From Maricaulis sp034659015 (GTDB lineage Bacteria; Pseudomonadota; Alphaproteobacteria; Caulobacterales; Maricaulaceae), in NCBI GenBank assembly GCA_034659015.1, contig JAYEGL010000001.1, positions 62,001 to 126,000 of the forward strand: 64,000 bases of DNA. The letters are read 5' to 3'. A program made the translations under genes and the position numbers. Shown in pieces: positions 17,257 through 25,433 of this stretch (the stretch's first letter is position 1; every line of letters starts with the position of its first letter). The notes beneath the pieces are model-generated. The model was not told the origin of the DNA. It saw nothing but the letters and a program-made list of their open reading frames with translations, and made no database searches.

Positions 17257-18126
17257 ATGCGTCTTGCCATCATGCTTCTTCTCGGCCTTGTTCTGGCGGG
17301 CACTCCGGCCCTGGCCCAGGCCGATCTCGCCGCCCTGCGCCAGGCCGCAGAGGCGGGCGATCCCGATGCCGCCTTCGAATACGGCTATGAACTCACCTTC
17401 CCGGAGACCGGCGATCCCGATCCGGTGACCGGCCGCTACTGGCTGAGCCGGGCCGCGGAGGCGGGACATCCGTCGGCCTCCTATGTGATGGGCCTGATCC
17501 ATCTCGACGGAATCGGCGCGGACCCCGATCCGCAGGCCGCCCGGCCCTTCTTCCGCCAGGCCTGGGAGGCGGGCGATGCGCCGGCCGGGCTGATGCTGGC
17601 GGAGATCCTGCTCTACGACATGCCCGGCGAGGAGGCGCAGGCCCGTACGATCCTCGATGCCCTTCTGGCGGACGAGGATGTGGGCGCGCTGGCCCGCCTC
17701 ACCCTGGCCGACAGCCTGTTCTTTCCCGGCTCCGGCCTGCCGGCCGACCGGCCGCGGGCCGTGCGGCTGGCCGGCGAGGCACTGGCCATGGATCCGGGGC
17801 TGAGCGAGGCGCACTATCTTCTGGGCATTGCCGCCATGGAAGGGATAGGCCGGCCTGCCGACCCCGCCGCAGCACTCGGCCAGTGGCGCAGCGGCGCCCG
17901 CGCCGGAGACACCTATGCCATGGTCGCGCTGGCCGATGCCCTCGCCGACGGGGCAGCCGGAGACCCGGACCCGGTGGAGGCCCAGGCGCTCTACGCGGGC
18001 GCGGCGGCCCTGGGCGACGCGGAAGCGGAGGCCCTCGCCCGGGCGTTGGCGGCCAGCCTGACGGCCGAACAGCAGGCCGAGGCGCGGCGGCGCCGTGACG
18101 CGTGGCTGGCGGAGATCGGCAACTAG
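17257..18126 (+). CDS. Secreted Sel1-repeat (TPR-like) protein
   Basis: ATG 17257 (289 residues) is preferred over ATG 17242, because the signal peptide then starts directly (MRLAIMLLLGLVLAG, cleavage after ALAQ) and GGGAGA sits in front. The mature part is built of Sel1-like helical repeats, recognisable by A-G-x-(P/D)-x-A patterns such as AAEAGDPDAAFEYGYEL, AAEAGHPSASYVMG and GARAGDTYAMVALADAL. Sel1 proteins are scaffolds for protein contacts in the periplasm. No partner is indicated by neighbours. The function is unknown. Confidence 0.8.
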   Translation: MRLAIMLLLGLVLAGTPALAQADLAALRQAAEAGDPDAAFEYGYELTFPETGDPDPVTGRYWLSRAAEAGHPSASYVMGLIHLDGIGADPDPQAARPFFRQAWEAGDAPAGLMLAEILLYDMPGEEAQARTILDALLADEDVGALARLTLADSLFFPGSGLPADRPRAVRLAGEALAMDPGLSEAHYLLGIAAMEGIGRPADPAAALGQWRSGARAGDTYAMVALADALADGAAGDPDPVEAQALYAGAAALGDAEAEALARALAASLTAEQQAEARRRRDAWLAEIGN

Positions 18127-18192
18127 GCGCATGGTCGCGGACGACGGACCGACGCCGCGCGATCGTGCGGGCGTGGAGAACGGAGCGCCGCC

Positions 18193-18819
18193 ATGAAAGC
18201 CGAAACCGAGGACCTGCTGGCCCGTATACGGGCGCTGGAGGGCGAGCTCGATACACGCCTGGCCGAGCGTCGCCGCGCCTTCGGCTATCGCATGCGGCGC
18301 GGCCGGCTGCTGATTTCCCGGCGCGTGCAGGCACGCCAGCGCGCCCTAAAGATCGGCCTTCACCGCTATCTGCTCGCATCCGGCGTGCTGACCATCCTCA
18401 CCGCGCCCTTCATCTATGCCGTGGCCCTTCCAGTCTTCATGCTCGACGCCTTTGCCAGCCTCTTCCAGGCGATCTGTTTCCGGGTTTACGGCCTGGCGCA
18501 GGTGAAGCGGCGGGACTATGTCGTCTTCGACCGGCACCGGCTGCCCTATCTCAATGCGATCCAGAAGCTGAACTGCCTCTACTGCGCCTATGCCAACGGC
18601 GTGCTCGCCTATGTCGCCGAAATCGCCTCACGCACCGAACAGTACTGGTGTCCGATCAAACATGCCGAACGGGTCGCCGGCACCCATCGCCGCTATGACG
18701 GCTTCCTGGATTACGGGGATGTGGCCAACTATCCCGACAGCCTGGATGGCCAGCGCCGGAAACTGAAAGCGGAACTCGCCGGCCGGAACGCAAAAACCCC
18801 GCCGGAGGACGGGGTTTGA
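18193..18819 (+). CDS. Conserved membrane-associated protein of unknown function with CxxC motif
   Basis: A 208-residue protein. The N-terminal 60 residues are highly charged and probably coiled coil. One or two hydrophobic helices (about 62-95, LTILTAPFIYAVALPVFML) follow. Then comes a striking motif region NCLYCAYANG and YWCPIKHA with Cys in CxxC and WC context, which could bind metal or form a redox centre. I have the impression of a conserved family with these motifs, but I cannot name it. A hairpin overlapping its stop codon probably ends transcription. Confidence 0.7.
   Translation: MKAETEDLLARIRALEGELDTRLAERRRAFGYRMRRGRLLISRRVQARQRALKIGLHRYLLASGVLTILTAPFIYAVALPVFMLDAFASLFQAICFRVYGLAQVKRRDYVVFDRHRLPYLNAIQKLNCLYCAYANGVLAYVAEIASRTEQYWCPIKHAERVAGTHRRYDGFLDYGDVANYPDSLDGQRRKLKAELAGRNAKTPPEDGV
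18794..18817 (+). terminator. Hairpin overlapping the end of the preceding gene
   Basis: AAACCCCG (18794-18801) pairs with CGGGGTTT (18810-18817) around an 8-nt loop. The stop codon of the preceding gene lies at its 3' edge. The A/T ends suit a terminator, possibly in both directions. Confidence 0.55.
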
Positions 18820-18858
18820 CGAGGCGGCTACAGGGCTTGTCTTCGACAGCCCGCCTTC

Positions 18859-18940
18859 GCCGAAGGCTTCGGCGTGGCATCCTTCGCTCGAATGGAAAAA
18901 CCGGCTTGCCTAGCCGAAGCTCGCGCTAGCGAGCGAAGGA

Positions 18941-18942
<2 letters not shown>
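18859..18942. repeat. Intergenic palindromic repeat cluster beside the tRNA gene
   Basis: CGCCGAAG-G-CTTCGGCG is a 17-bp palindrome. Further on, CATCCTTCGCTCG (18878-18890) is the exact inverse of CGAGCGAAGGATG (18930-18942). The second arm touches the 3' end of the tRNA gene on the minus strand. It resembles the dispersed palindromic intergenic repeats of alphaproteobacteria and may help terminate or process the tRNA transcript. Confidence 0.55.
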
Positions 18943-19016
<74 letters not shown>

Positions 19017-19123
19017 TTATCCCGTGCGCCGGCTTGGGTCCCGGCGAGGAGCGCGGAAACTAGTCCCGGATTTTGCCGGGATCAAGCCTCTTGTGCGCGC
19101 CAAGTGCAGCGAATGCAGCCCGG

Positions 19124-19570
19124 CTAGAGATCGTCGTCCTTCTCGATCGGGAAATCGCCGAAATCCCCGTCATCGTCCTCGTCGATCAGGACCTTGGTGC
19201 TGTCGTCGTCATCGCTGCTGTCGTCGACATCGTCCTCTTCGAAACCGTCCGGCAGATCGTCGCTCAGGCCCGCGGAGTCCTCCTCGTCGTCATCGTCGTC
19301 GTCACTGTCGGGAATGCGGTCCGCCTCGGCGTCGACTTCCGGCGTGTCGTCATCCTCGTCGCCATAGCCGTCATCATCGGCGGGAGCAGCCTTGGCGGGC
19401 TTTTCCTCTTCCGGCTCGGGCTCCGGTTCGGACTTGACGCGCGGATCCTCGAGTTCGGGATCGAACTCGGCCTCGCATTTCGGGCACCGGGCCGGCCGGC
19501 GGCCCAGATCGTAGAATTTGGCGCTGCAGCTCGGGCAGACGCGTTTCGTTCCCAGTTCAGGCTTGGCCAT
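19124..19570 (-). CDS. FYDLN-acid protein (TIGR02300 family)
   Basis: A 148-residue protein. The N-terminal 40 residues hold a zinc-ribbon-like CPSC ... CPKC pair around the conserved KFYDLGRRP. The remainder is extremely acidic, with runs of Asp and Glu, and is probably disordered. This family is widespread in alphaproteobacteria just upstream of and divergent from aroA, exactly as here. Its function is unknown; a zinc-binding cytosolic factor is the usual guess. Confidence 0.88.
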   Translation of the reverse strand: MAKPELGTKRVCPSCSAKFYDLGRRPARCPKCEAEFDPELEDPRVKSEPEPEPEEEKPAKAAPADDDGYGDEDDDTPEVDAEADRIPDSDDDDDDEEDSAGLSDDLPDGFEEDDVDDSSDDDDSTKVLIDEDDDGDFGDFPIEKDDDL

Positions 19571-19681
19571 GACTTCCCTTCACAACCAGATTCGAATTTC
19601 GGCGGGACCCGTTGCCACGATCACCGCGCTCTGTCAAAACCTGAACGCCGTCTTCTCACCCCAAACCCTGCTATTCCGTTC

Positions 19682-21022
19682 ATGAGCGAAATTTCGTCCC
19701 GTCCGAGCGGGCCTTTCCGGGCCTATCCGGCCTCCTCGCTGGCCGGGCGCCTGAAAGCCCCCGGCGACAAGTCCGTGTCCCATCGTGCGCTTATTCTGGG
19801 GGCATTGGCCACGGGCGAAACCCGCATCAAAGGCCTGCTGGAGAGCGAGGACGTGCTGAACACGGCCCAGGCCATGACCGCCCTGGGAGCCGGTGTCGAG
19901 CGCACCGGAGACGGCGCCTGGACCGTGCGGGGAACCAGCGGACATTTTGCCGAGCCCGACGGAGCGCTGGATTTCGGCAATTCGGGCACCGGTGTGCGCC
20001 TCGTCATGGGGGCTGTGGCCGGGAGTGGTGTGAGCGCGCAGTTCACCGGCGACGAAAGCCTGTCCTCGCGCCCCATGCGCCGGGTCACCGATCCGCTGGA
20101 GGAGATGGGCGCCACCTTCGAAACGCATGAAGGCCGCCTGCCCGCGCGGCTGGCCGCGAGCGCGCTGCGCGGCATCGACTACACACCACCTGTGGCCTCC
20201 GCGCAGGTAAAGTCCGCCGTTCTGCTGGCCGGGCTGGGCGCAACGGGCGAGACACGGGTTCACGAACCCCAGATTACGCGCGACCACACCGAGACCATGC
20301 TCGCCGCCTTCGGCGCCGACATCGAGGTTGTCCGAGACGGTACGGCCTCGACCATTCGCCTGACCGGCCCGCAAACCCTGAAGGCCCGCGATGTCGATGT
20401 GCCGGGCGACCCGTCTTCCTCGGCCTTCGCCCTCGTCGCCGCGCTGATCGTGCCGGGCTCGGAGATCACGCTCACCGGGGTGATGGACAATCCCGCCCGC
20501 ACCGGACTGATCGAGACCCTTCGGGAAATGGGCGCCGACCTCGACATCGAGCCGGGCCCCGACATGGCCGGCGAACGGACCATGACGGTCACCGCGCGCG
20601 CGAGCGCGCTGCGCGGAATCGACGTCCCGGCCGAACGCGCGCCCGCGATGATCGACGAATACCCGATCCTCGCCGTGGCGGCCGCCTTTGCCGCAGGCAC
20701 GACCCACATGCCCGGCCTCGCCGAATTGCGGGCCAAGGAAAGCGACCGGCTCGCCGGCACCGCCGCGCTGCTGCGGTGCAATGGCGTCGATGTGGAAACC
20801 GGCGAGGACAGCCTGACCGTTCATGGCGCCGGTCCCGGCGGCGTGGCAGGCGGCGGACGCACCGAAACCCATCACGACCACCGCCTGGCGATGAGCGGGC
20901 TGGTCCTCGGCCTGGCCGCCCGCGAGGGGGCCTCGGTGGACGATGTGGCCATGATCGCGACCAGCTATCCCGATTTCTTCGCGCACATGGAAACGCTCGG
21001 CGCCCGCCTGGAGCCGGCCTGA
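19682..21022 (+). CDS. aroA: 3-phosphoshikimate 1-carboxyvinyltransferase (EPSP synthase)
   Basis: A 446-residue enzyme from ATG 19682; the frame is open upstream but only as the shadow of the divergent gene. It transfers enolpyruvate from PEP to shikimate-3-phosphate in aromatic amino acid synthesis. The substrate-binding motifs KAPGDKSVSHRALI and NSGTGVRLVMG are clear, as are PGDPSSSAF and RAKESDR. It overlaps no gene and is followed 1 bp later by cmk, with rpsA behind, a conserved alphaproteobacterial order. Confidence 0.96.
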   Translation: MSEISSRPSGPFRAYPASSLAGRLKAPGDKSVSHRALILGALATGETRIKGLLESEDVLNTAQAMTALGAGVERTGDGAWTVRGTSGHFAEPDGALDFGNSGTGVRLVMGAVAGSGVSAQFTGDESLSSRPMRRVTDPLEEMGATFETHEGRLPARLAASALRGIDYTPPVASAQVKSAVLLAGLGATGETRVHEPQITRDHTETMLAAFGADIEVVRDGTASTIRLTGPQTLKARDVDVPGDPSSSAFALVAALIVPGSEITLTGVMDNPARTGLIETLREMGADLDIEPGPDMAGERTMTVTARASALRGIDVPAERAPAMIDEYPILAVAAAFAAGTTHMPGLAELRAKESDRLAGTAALLRCNGVDVETGEDSLTVHGAGPGGVAGGGRTETHHDHRLAMSGLVLGLAAREGASVDDVAMIATSYPDFFAHMETLGARLEPA

Positions 21023-21023
21023 C

Positions 21024-21650
21024 ATGATCATTGCCGTCGACGGACCGCTGGCTTCCGGCAAGGGCACGATCGCCCGCGCGCTCGCCGAACGCTTCGGCCT
21101 GCCGCATCTGGATACCGGCACGCTCTACCGCGCGACCGGCCTGGCCGTCATCGAGGCGGGCCTGGACCCGGCCGATGCCGCGGGCTGTGCCGCGCTCGCC
21201 CGCAAGCTGGATATCGCGTCGATCGACGAGAGCCGCATCCGCACGGCCGAGGCCGGCGCCATGGCTTCGAAAGTCGCCGCCATTCCCCAGGTGCGCGATG
21301 CGCTCTACGCGCTGCAGCGCGATTTCGCGACCCGGCCCGGCGGCGCGATTCTGGACGGGCGCGATATCGGCACGGTGATCTGCCCCGATGCCGATGTGAA
21401 GCTGTTCGTCACCGCCGACGCGGAGACGCGGGCGCGGCGGCGCTGGGAGGAATTGCGGGCGAAGGGCGAGACGCTCAGCTTCGAGAGCATGCTCGAACAG
21501 ACCCGCGAACGCGACCGCCGCGATGCCGGCCGGCCCGACGCGCCGATGAAGCCCGCAGCGGACGCGACCTTGCTTGATACGTCTTCCTTGAGTATAGACG
21601 CGGCCGTCGCAACAGCGATCCGTATTGTGGAAAATCGCCAAAAAGCGTGA
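21024..21650 (+). CDS. cmk: Cytidylate kinase
   Basis: A 208-residue P-loop kinase beginning MIIAVDGPLASGKGTIARAL, with the Walker A DGPLASGKGT, the CMP-binding block LDTGTLYRATG and DGRDIGTVICPDADVK, all characteristic of bacterial Cmk. It phosphorylates CMP/dCMP to the diphosphate. The start lies one base after the aroA stop, so the two are coupled. The chain is slightly shorter than E. coli Cmk. Confidence 0.95.
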   Translation: MIIAVDGPLASGKGTIARALAERFGLPHLDTGTLYRATGLAVIEAGLDPADAAGCAALARKLDIASIDESRIRTAEAGAMASKVAAIPQVRDALYALQRDFATRPGGAILDGRDIGTVICPDADVKLFVTADAETRARRRWEELRAKGETLSFESMLEQTRERDRRDAGRPDAPMKPAADATLLDTSSLSIDAAVATAIRIVENRQKA

Positions 21651-21832
21651 TGCTTCCAACGCTAGCGCGACGAAATAGCCGGGTGTTCCAGACGCGATTT
21701 CCGTGACGATCTTCGTCGTGGCGGTCCGGGCTGGCGCCCTTTTGTACAACGTCCAACCCGGCCGGAAACGGCCACGTGGCGCCAGGACAAGACAAACGCA
21801 TTCCTGCCGCTGCACCGGAGCAACCCTTTAAC

Positions 21833-23539
21833 ATGTCTACAGAATCCCTCACCCCGTCGACTGATGATTTCGCCGCCATGCTGGAGGCGAGCCTCGCCGG
21901 ACGCGATCTGGCGGAAGGCCAAGTCGTCAAAGGCAACGTGACCGCGATCGAAAACGATTTCGTGGTGGTTGATGTCGGCCTCAAGACCGAAGGCCGTATC
22001 CCGCTGCGCGAATTCACGGGCCCGGGCTCGGAAGCCCCCAAAGTGGGTGACGAAGTCGAAGTTTACCTGGAGCGCATCGAAAACGCGCTCGGCGATGCCA
22101 TTCTCTCGCGCGACAAGGCCCGCCGCGAAGAAAGCTGGGATCGCCTCGAGAAGTCCTTCGACAAGAAGGAGCCGGTCAACGGCGCCATCGTCGGCCGCGT
22201 CAAGGGCGGCTTCACCGTCGACCTGGGCGGCGCCTCGGCCTTCCTGCCGGGCTCGCAGGTGGATATCCGTCCGGTGCGCGATGTCGGCCCGCTGATGAAC
22301 CAGGAACAGCCTTTCGCGATCCTGAAAATGGACCGTCCGCGCGGCAATATCGTGGTCTCGCGCCGCGCCGTGCTGGAAGAAAGCCGTGCCGAGCAGCGCG
22401 CCGAACTCGTCGGCCAGCTCACCGAGGGCGAAGCCCGCGAAGGCGTGGTCAAGAACATCACCGACTACGGTGCCTTCGTGGACCTGGGCGGTATCGACGG
22501 CCTGCTGCACGTCACCGACATGTCCTGGAGCCGCGTCGGCCATCCGACCGAAGTGGTGGAAGTCGGCCAGACCGTCAAAGTCCAGATCATCAAGATCAAC
22601 AAGGAAACCCAGCGCATCTCGCTCGGCATGAAACAGCTGATGTCGGATCCGTGGGAAGGCGTGGCCGCCAAGTATCCGGTCGGTGCCGTCTTCGAGGGCC
22701 GCGTCACGAACATCGCCGAATACGGTGCCTTCGTGGAGCTGGAAGAGGGCGTTGAAGGTCTCGTCCACGTCTCCGAGATGTCCTGGACCAAGAAGAACGT
22801 CCATCCGGGCAAGATCCTGTCGACCTCCCAGGAGGTCCAGGTCATGGTGCTCGACGTGGATGCCGAGAAGCGCCGCATCTCGCTCGGCGTCAAGCAGACC
22901 CAGCGCAATCCGTGGGAAGTCTTCGCGGAAACCCACCCGTCCGGCTCGACCATCAAGGGCGAGATCAAGAACATCACCGAATTCGGTCTGTTCGTCGGTC
23001 TCGACGGCGATATCGACGGCATGGTGCACCTCTCCGACATCTCTTGGGAGAAGTCGGGCGAGCAGGCCATCGAGGAGTTCAAGAAGGGCGATGTCGTCGA
23101 AGCCAAGGTGCTCGACGTCGACGTCGAGAAGGAACGCGTCTCGCTGGGCATCAAGCAGCTCGGCGGCGATCCGATGGACAGCTCCGGCGTCGGCCGTGGC
23201 GACACCGTGACCTGCACGGTCACCGAAGTGACGTCCGGCGGCATCGAGGTGACCTTCGGCGACGACGGCACGATGAAGTCCTTCATCCGCAAGTCCGACC
23301 TGTCCCGCGACCGTGCGGAACAGCGTCCGGAACGCTTCGCGGTGGGCGACAAGGTCGATGCCCGCATCACCAACATCGACAAGGCCTCGCGCCGCATCTC
23401 CCTGTCCATCAAGGCCCTGGAGATCTCCGAAGAGCGTGAAGCCGTCGAGCAGTACGGCTCCTCCGACGCCGGCGCTTCGCTCGGCGACATCCTCGGCGCC
23501 GCGCTGCGCGAGAAGGAAGGCGATCAGGACGAAAACTGA
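21833..23539 (+). CDS. rpsA: 30S ribosomal protein S1
   Basis: ATG 21833 (568 residues) is preferred over an upstream in-frame start, as the protein then begins with the usual short acidic lead. Six S1 OB-fold repeats can be followed, with the recurring core G-x-V-x-x-(I/V)-T-x-(Y/F)-G-(A/L)-F-V-x-L (for example ITDYGAFVDLGGIDGLLHV and ITEFGLFVGLDGDIDGMVHL). S1 brings mRNA to the 30S subunit. The 182-bp leader (21651-21832) may host autoregulation, but no structure was defined. A strong terminator follows. Confidence 0.97.
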   Translation: MSTESLTPSTDDFAAMLEASLAGRDLAEGQVVKGNVTAIENDFVVVDVGLKTEGRIPLREFTGPGSEAPKVGDEVEVYLERIENALGDAILSRDKARREESWDRLEKSFDKKEPVNGAIVGRVKGGFTVDLGGASAFLPGSQVDIRPVRDVGPLMNQEQPFAILKMDRPRGNIVVSRRAVLEESRAEQRAELVGQLTEGEAREGVVKNITDYGAFVDLGGIDGLLHVTDMSWSRVGHPTEVVEVGQTVKVQIIKINKETQRISLGMKQLMSDPWEGVAAKYPVGAVFEGRVTNIAEYGAFVELEEGVEGLVHVSEMSWTKKNVHPGKILSTSQEVQVMVLDVDAEKRRISLGVKQTQRNPWEVFAETHPSGSTIKGEIKNITEFGLFVGLDGDIDGMVHLSDISWEKSGEQAIEEFKKGDVVEAKVLDVDVEKERVSLGIKQLGGDPMDSSGVGRGDTVTCTVTEVTSGGIEVTFGDDGTMKSFIRKSDLSRDRAEQRPERFAVGDKVDARITNIDKASRRISLSIKALEISEEREAVEQYGSSDAGASLGDILGAALREKEGDQDEN

Positions 23540-23560
23540 TTTCGTGCTGATTTGACACAG

Positions 23561-23597
23561 AAAACGGCCGGAGCCCTGCGCTTCGGCCGTTTTTTTA
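23561..23597 (+). terminator. Rho-independent terminator of rpsA
   Basis: AAAACGGCCG (23561-23570) pairs with CGGCCGTTTT (23584-23593), followed by more T. It lies 21 bp after the rpsA stop. Confidence 0.9.
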
Positions 23598-23663
23598 TAG
23601 GCACGCATTGACGGCCAGGGCCGCAGGCGCAAGGATCGGTTTTTCCAGGCGCGGAGGTGCTCA

Positions 23664-23972
23664 ATGATCAAATCCGAATTGATCGACAAACTGGCCGAAG
23701 CCAACCCCCATCTTTACCACCGGGATGTCGAACGGGTGGTCAACACGATCCTGGACGGGATTACCGATGCGCTCGCCCGCGGCGACCGCGTGGAGCTGCG
23801 GGGCTTCGGTGCCTTCTCGGTGCGACGCCGGCCGGCCCGGGTGGGCCGCAATCCACGAACCGGCGAGAGTGTGGCCGTCAAGGAGAAGCACGTGCCGTTC
23901 TTCAAGACCGGCAAGGAGCTTCGCGAGCGCGTCGATGCCTCGCGGGAAACCCATCCGGAACTGGCCGAATAG
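23664..23972 (+). CDS. ihfB: Integration host factor subunit beta
   Basis: A 102-residue HU/IHF-fold DNA-bending protein. It begins MIKSELIDKLAEANPHL, and the DNA-wrapping arm GFGAFSVRRRPARVGRNPRTGE with the intercalating Pro is present, followed by VPFFKTGKELRERV. IHF is a heterodimer; the alpha subunit is not in the window. The rpsA-ihfB adjacency is conserved in Proteobacteria. IHF helps rpoN promoters and site-specific recombination. Confidence 0.95.
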   Translation: MIKSELIDKLAEANPHLYHRDVERVVNTILDGITDALARGDRVELRGFGAFSVRRRPARVGRNPRTGESVAVKEKHVPFFKTGKELRERVDASRETHPELAE

Positions 23973-24006
23973 GCCGTTCCCGAGCCGGCCTTCAACCGAC
24001 GAACCA

Positions 24007-24035
24007 GGGGCCCGGCATATGCCGGGCCCTTGTTC
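24007..24035 (+). terminator. Terminator hairpin after ihfB
   Basis: GGGCCCGGCAT and ATGCCGGGCCC form an 11-bp perfect stem with essentially no loop, followed by TTGTTCTTT. It lies about 35 bp after the ihfB stop. Confidence 0.75.
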
Positions 24036-24040
24036 TTTCC

Positions 24041-24076
24041 GGGCGAAGAAAGAGGGCCGGGCGAAGAAAGAGGGCT
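24041..24076. repeat. Tandem 18-bp repeat (two copies)
   Basis: GGGCGAAGAAAGAGGGCC (24041-24058) is repeated at 24059-24076 with one final base changed. It sits in the 503-bp region between ihfB and lysR, which otherwise holds only the doubtful small gene at 24236-24442. Probably a slippage duplication without function. Confidence 0.7.
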
Positions 24077-24235
24077 GCGGGAGCCGCGGCCGGCATCTGG
24101 GGAGAAACCGGCCGGCAGACCGGCCCGACATGCTGTCCGGACCGCCCGGCCTGCCCGTATCGGCATCACGGCTGAGACCGGGCCCCGCAGCCCGACACCG
24201 GCCGGCCCATCGGCATCGGGCCGGCCGGAGGTGCG

Positions 24236-24442
24236 CTAGGCTTTCCGGTTCCAGTCCGTATGCCCCTCCAGCCAGCTGAAGCTGCCGATCAGCCAGCCCA
24301 GCCAGCGGCCCGCCGCCGCACGGTCGCGGCTGTTGCCGACGACACGCGGCGGTGTGTTCTCGATCATCAGTTCCACCAGGGTCATGGCGGCCTCCGTCAT
24401 AAGCTTGACCGTGATGTAGGCGGATAATTTCCCGTTGACCAA
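24236..24442 (-). CDS. Possible small protein divergent from lysR, start doubtful
   Basis: A 68-codon frame from TTG 24442 gives a protein-like sequence (LSAYITVKLMTEAAMTLVELM..., GRWLGWLIGSFSWLEGHTDW). No good ribosome site precedes the TTG. Just upstream, ATG 24464 is in a different frame; deleting one A of its AAA run would join it to this frame and yield MKTIEIALVNGKLSAY. That would explain the missing start by a one-base insertion, though it is speculative. It could be a small real gene, a frameshifted gene, or chance. No family is recognised. Confidence 0.35.
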   Translation of the reverse strand: MVNGKLSAYITVKLMTEAAMTLVELMIENTPPRVVGNSRDRAAAGRWLGWLIGSFSWLEGHTDWNRKA

Positions 24443-24460
24443 CGCGATCTCGATGGTCTT

Positions 24461-24479
24461 TCATAAGGCTCACTTATGA
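24461..24479. promoter_or_regulatory. Perfect dyad TCATAAG-N5-CTTATGA over the lysR start
   Basis: The arms TCATAAG (24461-24467) and CTTATGA (24473-24479) are exact inverses and include the lysR ATG at 24476 and the mirrored ATG at 24464. LysR regulators often repress their own gene from an interrupted dyad, so this is a candidate operator. Its overlap with a start codon is unusual. Confidence 0.4.
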
Positions 24480-25417
24480 CTGACATCGACCGCCTTCCAC
24501 CCGTTCACGCCATCCGCGTCTTCGAGACCGCGGCCCGTCTGGGCAATTTCACCCGCACCGGCGAGGCCCTGGGCATGACCCAGGCCGCAGTGAGCTATCA
24601 GATCAAGCTGCTGGAAGACCGGCTGGGCTTCGCCCTGTTCGAGCGCAAGGCGCGCCATGTCGAGCTGACCGCGCGCGGGTCCCAGCTCGCCCGCGGCACA
24701 TCGGAGGCCTTCCGCCTCCTGGAACGCACCTTCCGCGATGTGCGCGAGGATCGCGACAGCGTGCTGACCATCACCGCCCTGCCGACATTCTGCTCGAACT
24801 GGCTGGTCCCGCGCATCGGCAATTTCCAGATCGATCATCCCGAATTCGCCGTGCGGATCGACAGCCGGTCGGAAACCGTCGACATCGTCGGCGGCGACGC
24901 GGATATCGGCATCCGGCTCGGCCATGGCCGGTGGGAGGGGCTGGAAGCGCGCTTCCTCTTCGCCGACACGATCACGCCGCTGGTGCCGGCCCGCGCCCTC
25001 GAGCGGACCGGCCCCATCGAAACGCCCGAGGACCTGCTGAAGCTGCGCCTGTTCGGCCCGATGTCCTGGTGGCAGGACTGGTTTGCGCTGGCCGGGGGCG
25101 ATGCCTTACGCCTGCCCGAACGCCCCGCGCTGGAGCTGGAAACCCAGTCCATGGAGATCGGAGCCGCGATTGCGGCGGGCGATGCCGCCGTGGCCGTCTC
25201 GCCGCTCTACTTTGCCGAACAGATCGCCTCGGGCGTGCTGGTAAAGCCCTTCGAGACAGAGCTCGACCACAAGATCGCCCACTACCTCGTCTATGATCGC
25301 AGCCGGGCCCGCGAGCCGAAAATCCGCGCCTTCGTGGAATGGATGCTGTTCCAGCCCATGGCCTTCTGCCTCAATCATACAGCGCCGGCCTTTCCCGAGG
25401 CTGGCAAGACCGTCTAG
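24476..25417 (+). CDS. LysR-family transcriptional regulator (GcvA-like)
   Basis: A 313-residue protein. The N-terminal winged HTH (about residues 8-66) is classic: LPPVHAIRVFETAARLGNFTRTGEALGMTQAAVSYQIKLLEDRLG, here quoted in pieces FETAARLGNF and MTQAAVSYQIKLLE. The C-terminal effector-binding domain shows the DADIGIRLGHG motif typical of the GcvA/TrpI branch. AAGG eight bases before the ATG is the only ribosome site. The target genes are unknown. The trp genes lie 1 kb downstream beyond a minus-strand gene, so a link to tryptophan genes is possible but unsupported. Confidence 0.9.
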   Translation: MTDIDRLPPVHAIRVFETAARLGNFTRTGEALGMTQAAVSYQIKLLEDRLGFALFERKARHVELTARGSQLARGTSEAFRLLERTFRDVREDRDSVLTITALPTFCSNWLVPRIGNFQIDHPEFAVRIDSRSETVDIVGGDADIGIRLGHGRWEGLEARFLFADTITPLVPARALERTGPIETPEDLLKLRLFGPMSWWQDWFALAGGDALRLPERPALELETQSMEIGAAIAAGDAAVAVSPLYFAEQIASGVLVKPFETELDHKIAHYLVYDRSRAREPKIRAFVEWMLFQPMAFCLNHTAPAFPEAGKTV

Positions 25418-25433
25418 CCGCCGGCCCCGACGC

